A stretch of DNA of 64,000 nt from Bacteroidaceae bacterium (GTDB lineage: Bacteria > Bacteroidota > Bacteroidia > Bacteroidales > Bacteroidaceae), in NCBI GenBank assembly GCA_900770665.1, contig CAAGKZ010000059.1:1-64000 (forward strand). Reading direction: 5' to 3'. Shown here in pieces: positions 58,398-64,000 of this stretch. The notes beneath the pieces were generated by a model, which did not search any database, was not told where the DNA came from, and saw only the letters and a program-made list of their open reading frames with translations. Every line of letters begins with the position of its first letter. The stretch's first letter is position 1. The translations under genes were made by a program, and so were the position numbers.

Positions 58398-61300
58398 TTA
58401 CTTCATCAATCTCTTCAATGACACCTCAATTTTTCTTACTTCAGCATCGGTCAAGTTCATCTCGTCGAGTGTCTGATATATGGCTCTTATCACAAGGGTC
58501 TTGATTTCGGATTCCTGTTTGTCGCGTGTCTTGCCAAGTGCAGAAACCTGGTTGTTGAAGGTGTTGCAAAGTGCTTCTACAACCTCTTTTCTGGCAATAT
58601 TGCTGCTCTTGCCATTGTCGAGCAGCTGCCATGCGCGTTCCATGATGGATACACGGTGGTATATCATTACGTCGTTTGTCTCTTCCGGGTCGAGAGTGTT
58701 GTACCAGATTATGTGCTCGAGCTCGTTCTTGAGTATGCTGTTTGCAATCTTGTCCCTTCTCTGCTTGAGCAATGCCAAAGTATCATCGCCCAGATAATAC
58801 ACTTTGGCCTCTTTTCGGCAATCGTTCTGCACGTTGTACAGAATGTTGTAAATATCGGCAAATACGATAGAGTTGTCTCTCAAAGCGTCGTATGGGATAA
58901 TCTCATCGGGGAACTCGCTGTATGCCTTCTCCAGTACTGCTATAATCCTTGCATCCTCCTCACCGCTATTGAGCATCTCTGTTACAAGTTGTGCTATAAG
59001 GTTACGGTGTGTGCTTATCATTCGGCGTATGGTCTCATCGGCATAATAGTCTTTGTTCTCCTTTACGCCTCCCCATTTGAAACGGTTCATGACATTGTCA
59101 TAGAAACGGTCGATGTCTACAGGATGCTCGTCACTGTCTGTGTCATATCCCAGTTTGCTCCAATCGAATGGTGTTATGCGGTATGCCAAGCCCTCATGTA
59201 CGAAGAAATTCTTCAGTACGGCGGGGTAGTTGCTCTCGCCGACAGTCATTGACATATACAACGGACGTTCCCAGTTCGCGTTCGCAAGCATGTCAAAAAG
59301 AACCAACTCATGACGGTAGAGGGCTCCCCTGTCACCGAGTTCTATGGTCATGTACTCCGGCATATCTTCGGCATACTCCTGTGGAATTACCATACCCGAA
59401 CGTACTACTGCTGCGGAGTCAATGGGGATGTAGAGCTTTTCACAAGGAATCAGGTTTCTTGGAAGCTCAATCTGACTTCTTTTGGGTCGTCCTTCGTTGA
59501 GGCTCTTCTCGTACAGGTCAATAATATCATCCACAATCTTGCGTGCATCGGACTTGTTGGTGGCATTGGCCTCAAGTATCCAGTGCTTGGTGATTTTGTT
59601 CAGTTCAAATGGATTGTTGCCGAATGCCTTTTTGAACCTTACAGGGTATAATTCGCGATATTGCATGATGAAATCCTCCATTGGCAGAACGTAGGTGACC
59701 ATGTTGGTGTTTCCTGCATAGTTTATTCTATCCCAGGTAATGGGCAGGCTCGGAGAGTCGTATGCCGGGCGTTTCATCTGGTCAATGTACCAGTCGGTCT
59801 GCAGGTAAGAGAGGTTGCAGACGCGTGCGTCGGTACGGTCGCCCTCAACCTCCTGGCTGTACCATAGTGGGAAGGTGTCATTGTCGCCGCAAGTGAAGAT
59901 TATTGGGTAGCCCTCCTCGGGGAGTGTGTTCAGGTAGTTCTCGCCAAAGTCGGGGCAGGCGTAGCGGCCGCTACGGTCGTGGTCGTCCCAGGTCTGTGAA
60001 ACCATCTGCAATGGAACGAGCAGGCATACGGCGGCAGTGATTGTGCTGACTGCGATATTTTGCTTCTTGAACAGTTTGTTGATGCATTGTGCAATTCCTG
60101 CAACACCCATACCAATCCAAATGGCAAAGGCATAGAATGAACCCGCATAAGCATAATCTCGCTCGCGCGGCTGCAATGGTGTCTGGTTCAGGTAAAGCAC
60201 AATCGCAAGACCGGTCATGAAGAACAGCATGAATACCACCCAGAACTGCTGTACGCCTTTACGGCCGTTTGCAAGCTGCCAACACAAACCTATGATGCCC
60301 AGAATGAGTGGCAAGGCAAAGAACACGTTGCGTCCTTTGTTCTCCCTTATGATCTGTGGCAGTTTGCTCTGGTCGCCCAGACGGCTGTTGTCCAGGAATG
60401 ATATTCCGGTAATCCAGTTGCCATACTCCTTTTCGCCGTAATTGTTCTGTATATCGTTCTGGCGACCCACGAAGTTCCAGAGGAAATATCTCCAGTACAT
60501 GTGGTTCACCTGGTAATTTATGAAGAAACGTAAATTCTCGCCCTGTGTGGGAACTTTGATTCTCTTGTCGCTGTATTCGGCCTTGACGGTGTTCTTGATT
60601 TTCCTTCCAATCCAACGTTCATATTCCCCGGCGTGGTCGCTGCTGTACATGCGTGGGAACAGCATGTTCTGTACAAACTTGTACTCTTTGTTGTAGTCGA
60701 TGATTTCGTATCTGTCGGGCTCTGTCGGGCTCTTCTTCTCTACACGCATGTATATCGGGCTTGTCTTTTCCGATACAGCTTCGCCATCTTCGGTCCTCTC
60801 CACCTCGGCATCAAAGCACTCTCCGTAGAAGAGCGGGCGCGAACCGTACTGCTCACGGTTAAGGTATGAACCCAAGGTGAAAATATCCTCGGGCGAGTTC
60901 TGGTCCATCGGTGTATTTGCCGATGAACGTATGACAATGAGGGCGTACGATGAGTAACCTATCATGATGAGAAGTAGGCTCAGGAACGATGTGTTGAATC
61001 CTCTGCGGCTTATCAGATATTTCCTGGTCGTTTGCGAACCGTTGTACAACATTCGGCTTCTTGTGCAGACAATGTATATTGCAGCCAGTATAACAATGCC
61101 GACAAGTATGTTTACAGTAACTTTGTGTCCAAAGAACGGTATACCCAGCAATGCTATCGCAAGAGTGAAAAGAGCTGCTGTTATGTATTGGTTTGTGTTC
61201 TTAAGTGTACAGTAGATGCCGGCTATGAGTGTGCCGAAAAGCAACAGGATGTATATGTAGAGTCCCGTATTGAACGAGAATCCCAATACATTGACAAACA

Positions 61301-62045
61301 GTAGCTCGAACCATCCACCGACTTTTACAACGCCTGGCACAATGCCATAAAGGACAACCATTACTATGGCTGCCGATACGGCCAAAGCCAATAGAGAACC
61401 CACGAAGTTTGCGTTGGGGTATTTCTTGTAGTATACCACAAGTACAATGGCCGGTATACACAGCAGGTTGAGCAGGTGCACGCCTATTGACAGTCCTACA
61501 AGATATGCGATGAGGACAAGCCAACGGTCACTGTGTGGCGCATCGGCGTTGTCTTCCCACTTGAGGATGAGCCAGAATACCACAGCGGTGAAGAGTGATG
61601 AGTAACCATATACCTCACCCTCGACGGCACTGAACCAGTAGGTGTCGCTCCATGTGTATGCCAACGCACCGACAAGGCCTGCACCGAAAATGGTAGTCAT
61701 TTGGCTATTGGTAATCTCGCTGCCGTTGCCCACCAGTAGCTTGCGTGTTAGGTGTGTGATGCTCCAAAAGAGGAACAGGATACCCGCGGCGCTTAGCAGT
61801 GCCGACATGATGTTTACCATGTATGCAACCTTTTCGGGGCCGGCAAACATGGAGAAGAAGTTGGCTGTGAGCATGAAGAAAGGTGCACCGGGCGGGTGAC
61901 CGATTTCAAGTTTGTTGCCCGAGAGGATAAACTCGGGGCAATCCCAAAAACTTGCAGTAGGCTCAACTGTCAGGCAGTAAGTCAATGCCGCAACAAGGAA
62001 TGCGAACCATCCCAATGCATTGTTCCAGATTTTGAATTGTTTCAT
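58398..62045 (-). CDS. DUF2723 membrane protein (GT-C-like)
   Basis: 1215 residues from MKQFKIWNNALGWFAFLVAAL; the frame is open to 62111 but ATG at 62045 starts the family sequence. About 14 helices fill residues 10-660. Near the N-terminus EPTASFWDCPEFILSGNKLEIGHPPGAPFF carries the acidic and HPP residues of DUF2723. A long soluble domain follows (about 670-1215), including CGDNDTFPLWYSQEVEG and LGDRGALYRHE. The layout is like protein O-glycosyltransferases, and this family has been linked to glycan transfer in Bacteroidetes; the substrate is not known from sequence. The deacetylase and queG genes follow. Confidence 0.9.
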   Translation of the reverse strand: MKQFKIWNNALGWFAFLVAALTYCLTVEPTASFWDCPEFILSGNKLEIGHPPGAPFFMLTANFFSMFAGPEKVAYMVNIMSALLSAAGILFLFWSITHLTRKLLVGNGSEITNSQMTTIFGAGLVGALAYTWSDTYWFSAVEGEVYGYSSLFTAVVFWLILKWEDNADAPHSDRWLVLIAYLVGLSIGVHLLNLLCIPAIVLVVYYKKYPNANFVGSLLALAVSAAIVMVVLYGIVPGVVKVGGWFELLFVNVLGFSFNTGLYIYILLLFGTLIAGIYCTLKNTNQYITAALFTLAIALLGIPFFGHKVTVNILVGIVILAAIYIVCTRSRMLYNGSQTTRKYLISRRGFNTSFLSLLLIMIGYSSYALIVIRSSANTPMDQNSPEDIFTLGSYLNREQYGSRPLFYGECFDAEVERTEDGEAVSEKTSPIYMRVEKKSPTEPDRYEIIDYNKEYKFVQNMLFPRMYSSDHAGEYERWIGRKIKNTVKAEYSDKRIKVPTQGENLRFFINYQVNHMYWRYFLWNFVGRQNDIQNNYGEKEYGNWITGISFLDNSRLGDQSKLPQIIRENKGRNVFFALPLILGIIGLCWQLANGRKGVQQFWVVFMLFFMTGLAIVLYLNQTPLQPRERDYAYAGSFYAFAIWIGMGVAGIAQCINKLFKKQNIAVSTITAAVCLLVPLQMVSQTWDDHDRSGRYACPDFGENYLNTLPEEGYPIIFTCGDNDTFPLWYSQEVEGDRTDARVCNLSYLQTDWYIDQMKRPAYDSPSLPITWDRINYAGNTNMVTYVLPMEDFIMQYRELYPVRFKKAFGNNPFELNKITKHWILEANATNKSDARKIVDDIIDLYEKSLNEGRPKRSQIELPRNLIPCEKLYIPIDSAAVVRSGMVIPQEYAEDMPEYMTIELGDRGALYRHELVLFDMLANANWERPLYMSMTVGESNYPAVLKNFFVHEGLAYRITPFDWSKLGYDTDSDEHPVDIDRFYDNVMNRFKWGGVKENKDYYADETIRRMISTHRNLIAQLVTEMLNSGEEDARIIAVLEKAYSEFPDEIIPYDALRDNSIVFADIYNILYNVQNDCRKEAKVYYLGDDTLALLKQRRDKIANSILKNELEHIIWYNTLDPEETNDVMIYHRVSIMERAWQLLDNGKSSNIARKEVVEALCNTFNNQVSALGKTRDKQESEIKTLVIRAIYQTLDEMNLTDAEVRKIEVSLKRLMK

Positions 62046-62178
62046 TATTTCTTTTTGATTTTTATTATCCCTTTGAGAAAAAGGGCACTCTATGCACCCT
62101 AAATTGTGCAAATTTACCTAATAAATGGCACTGGGCAAAATAATAACCGACAAATTGAACTTCTGTTAAGATTTATTT

Positions 62179-62209
62179 ATAAAAAACCGCTGCAAGTTTA
62201 TTACAGCGG
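62179..62209 (-). terminator. Rho-independent terminator of priA
   Basis: On the minus strand CCGCTG and CAGCGG enclose TAATAAACTTG and are followed by TTTTTTAT. The left arm and loop include the priA stop codon, so the hairpin forms at the very end of the gene. Confidence 0.75.
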
Positions 62210-64000
62210 GTCAATGTCGTAGTACATGACAATGGAACGGTAGCGCGGTTGCTCGCAGTAGGCCTGCTGGATGTTCCGGAGCACTTCGTTTACCTTGTAC
62301 TGTGAAAGGCCGTTTTCAACCTTCAGTACAATTTTTCTTATGTACAGCTGTTTTACCTTTGCCACAGGGGGCAGGTCGGGGCCAAGAATGCGGTTGTCGA
62401 ATATTTCGCGCATGCGGCGCCCGACGAGCTCCGAGAACTCTTCGAGAACCCTCACGTCACGGTGTTTCATGTAGATGTAAATGAGCCGATAAAAAGGAGG
62501 ATAATGGAATAGCATGCGCTCCTGAAGCTGCTGGTTATAGAAGGCTGTATAGTCGTTGCTTACAATCTGCGGTATTACGGGAGCATCGGTCATCTTTGTC
62601 TGCAGGAACACGTTGCCCTGTCCGTTCTTGCGGCCGGCACGTCCTGCTACCTGCGACATAAGCTGGAATGCCCTTTCGGTAGCCCTGAAATCGGGGTAGT
62701 TGAGCAGCGTGTCGGCGTTTACAATTCCCACAACGTCCACATTGTCAAAGTCCAGTCCCTTTGAGACCATCTGCGTACCAATGAGAATGTCGGTCTTTCC
62801 ATCCTGGAAATCGCCGATAATCTTTTCATACGCAGTGCGTGTGCGCGTGGTGTCAAGATCCATGCGCTTTATGCGTGCCTCGGGGAAGAGGTTCTGCAGG
62901 TCGTCCTCAATTTTCTCAGTGCCGTAGCCCAAGGTCGAGAAGTTGCGTCCTTCGCAGTTGGGGCAGTGCACGGGTGCCGGGATTGTGTAGCCGCAGTAGT
63001 GGCACACTAGCTTGTTGGCGTTCTTGTGCAGGGTGAGGCTCACGTCGCAGTGCTTGCAATGCGGAACCCATCCGCACATGCGGCATTCAATCTGTGGCGA
63101 GTAGCCGCGGCGGTTCTGGAACAGGATAATCTGTTTCTTCTCCTTCAGTGCGCGGCTCATTGCCTCGACAAGGGGGTCGGCAAACGGCCCGACAGTGAGC
63201 TTCTTGCGGGTGTACTCCTGCATGTCAACCACCTCAATGTGCGGCAGCTGCACGGCACGGTGTCTTGTGGTAAGGCTCACAAGAGCATATTTCCCTGTTG
63301 TGGCGTTGTAATAGCTTTCTATTGATGGTGTTGCCGTGCCAAGCAGTGTCTTTGCTCCGTAGAACGAGGCAAGGACGATAGCTGCATTGCGCGCATTGTA
63401 GCGTGGCGCAGGTTCCTGCTGTTTGTAGCTGTTCTCGTGCTCTTCGTCAACAATTACCAGTCCCAGGTTCTTGAACGGCAGGAATACGGACGAGCGTACG
63501 CCAAGAATTATATCATACGGCTCGTCGCCAAGTTGTTTTTTCCAAATCTCGACCCTCTCGGCATCGGTGAACTTTGAGTGGTAGAGTCCTATGCGGTTGC
63601 CGAACACACGGCGCAGCCTCTCGACAATCTGTTTTGTGAGGGCAATTTCGGGCAGCATGTACAATACCTGCTCGCCGCGTCCGATGGCTTCGGTCATCAG
63701 GTGAATGTATACCTCAGTCTTTCCGGCCGATGTAACGCCGTGCAACAGTGTCACGTTCTTTTGCGTGAAGGATTTCTTGATTTCATCGAACGCTTTCTGC
63801 TGTGCAGGGTTCAGGGTGTTCACCGGTTGGCAGGGCTCATCGTTGCGTCCGAGGCGCCCTATTTCAACCTCGTATGTTTCAAAGACGCCTCTGTCCTGCA
63901 GCTGCTTGTATATCGGCGGCTGTACCTGTGCCAGTTCAATAAGGCGGTGCTTGGATATCTCTTTGGGGCTTTCGCCGAAAGGTTCGGCCGCCTGCAGGTA
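62201..64000 (-). CDS. priA: Primosomal helicase PriA (N-terminus outside the window)
   Basis: Restarts collapsed replication forks. Only the C-terminal 599 residues are here; the frame runs open through the window end and an internal GTG at 63823 should not be taken as the start. LLHGVTSAGKTEVYIHLM is Walker A. LVIVDEEHENSYKQQ is the DEEH box and LLGTATPSIES motif III. The zinc part CRMCGWVPHCKHCDVSL with CHYCGYTIPAPVHCPNC has the eight expected cysteines. ILIGTQMVSKGLDFDNV and SQVAGRAGRKNG are motifs V and VI. Confidence 0.97.
   Translation of the reverse strand, partial: YLQAAEPFGESPKEISKHRLIELAQVQPPIYKQLQDRGVFETYEVEIGRLGRNDEPCQPVNTLNPAQQKAFDEIKKSFTQKNVTLLHGVTSAGKTEVYIHLMTEAIGRGEQVLYMLPEIALTKQIVERLRRVFGNRIGLYHSKFTDAERVEIWKKQLGDEPYDIILGVRSSVFLPFKNLGLVIVDEEHENSYKQQEPAPRYNARNAAIVLASFYGAKTLLGTATPSIESYYNATTGKYALVSLTTRHRAVQLPHIEVVDMQEYTRKKLTVGPFADPLVEAMSRALKEKKQIILFQNRRGYSPQIECRMCGWVPHCKHCDVSLTLHKNANKLVCHYCGYTIPAPVHCPNCEGRNFSTLGYGTEKIEDDLQNLFPEARIKRMDLDTTRTRTAYEKIIGDFQDGKTDILIGTQMVSKGLDFDNVDVVGIVNADTLLNYPDFRATERAFQLMSQVAGRAGRKNGQGNVFLQTKMTDAPVIPQIVSNDYTAFYNQQLQERMLFHYPPFYRLIYIYMKHRDVRVLEEFSELVGRRMREIFDNRILGPDLPPVAKVKQLYIRKIVLKVENGLSQYKVNEVLRNIQQAYCEQPRYRSIVMYYDIDPL

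Noticed and set aside
62201..63823. Complete short helicase starting at 63823
   Set aside because: The same frame stays open to the window end with PriA-like sequence, and the codon at 63823 is an internal GTG. It is a truncated view of priA.

Overview
The window looks like a chromosomal segment of a gut-type Bacteroidales (Bacteroidaceae/Prevotellaceae-like). The evidence is: Bacteroidetes promoters of the TTTG-N19/20-TAnnTTTG type (upstream of tRNA-Asp, recR, metF and an acyltransferase gene); a strictly anaerobic nrdD/nrdG pair; gldH; a giant secreted protein with a type IX secretion-like C-terminus; a very long LepB; and the gene orders purH-mreBCD-mrdA-rodA and metF-holB-ricT-gldH. The genus cannot be fixed from the sequence alone. 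No insertion sequence, prophage or CRISPR array was seen.

Layout. 1-9.2 kb: a tRNA-Asp with promoter and terminator, a GNAT acetyltransferase, a GT2 glycosyltransferase, a small membrane protein, recR, a secreted esterase, nrdG and nrdD on the minus strand, then a 57-residue membrane protein and fabK on plus. 9.2-18 kb: pepP and a tightly packed minus-strand polysaccharide operon (flippase, two GT4-like glycosyltransferases, YfhO-like protein, GT2). 18-24.6 kb: metG (minus), then acyltransferase-3 and dapB-lepB-wbqC (plus). 24.6-30.4 kb: one 1930-residue secreted FG-GAP/Fn3 protein. 30.6-34.3 kb: metF-holB-ricT-gldH. 34.3-41.6 kb: the elongasome operon purH-mreB-mreC-mreD-mrdA-rodA. 41.8-55.2 kb: an accessory island. 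55.2-64 kb: nadB, queG, a polysaccharide deacetylase, a DUF2723 membrane protein and the 3' part of priA.

The island between purH and nadB is the unusual part. It holds mostly unrecognised minus-strand genes, a classical AAA+ ATPase, an AAA_14/DUF4143 ATPase, a cytoplasmic BspA-type leucine-rich-repeat protein made of two tandem units, an HExxH metallopeptidase, and a 330-residue protein that looks like a degenerate RpoD paralogue. The RpoD-like protein keeps the Bacteroidetes RpoD N-terminus and a region-2-like core, but has lost the promoter-melting tryptophans and ends before the region 4 helix-turn-helix. Four genes or operons of the island share one upstream module of about 110 bp: a GTTAAA-N4-GTTAAA direct repeat, a conserved middle and an ATAATATAGAAAC box, with the distance between the two ends held at 93-95 bp. 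This suggests a small co-regulated accessory system of unknown function. The island also carries a 222-bp MITE-like element with 21-bp inverted ends and short TGTCAT-ended repeats that recur elsewhere in the window.

Most gene calls rest on motifs read directly from the translated sequence. Functions for the island genes are descriptive only.
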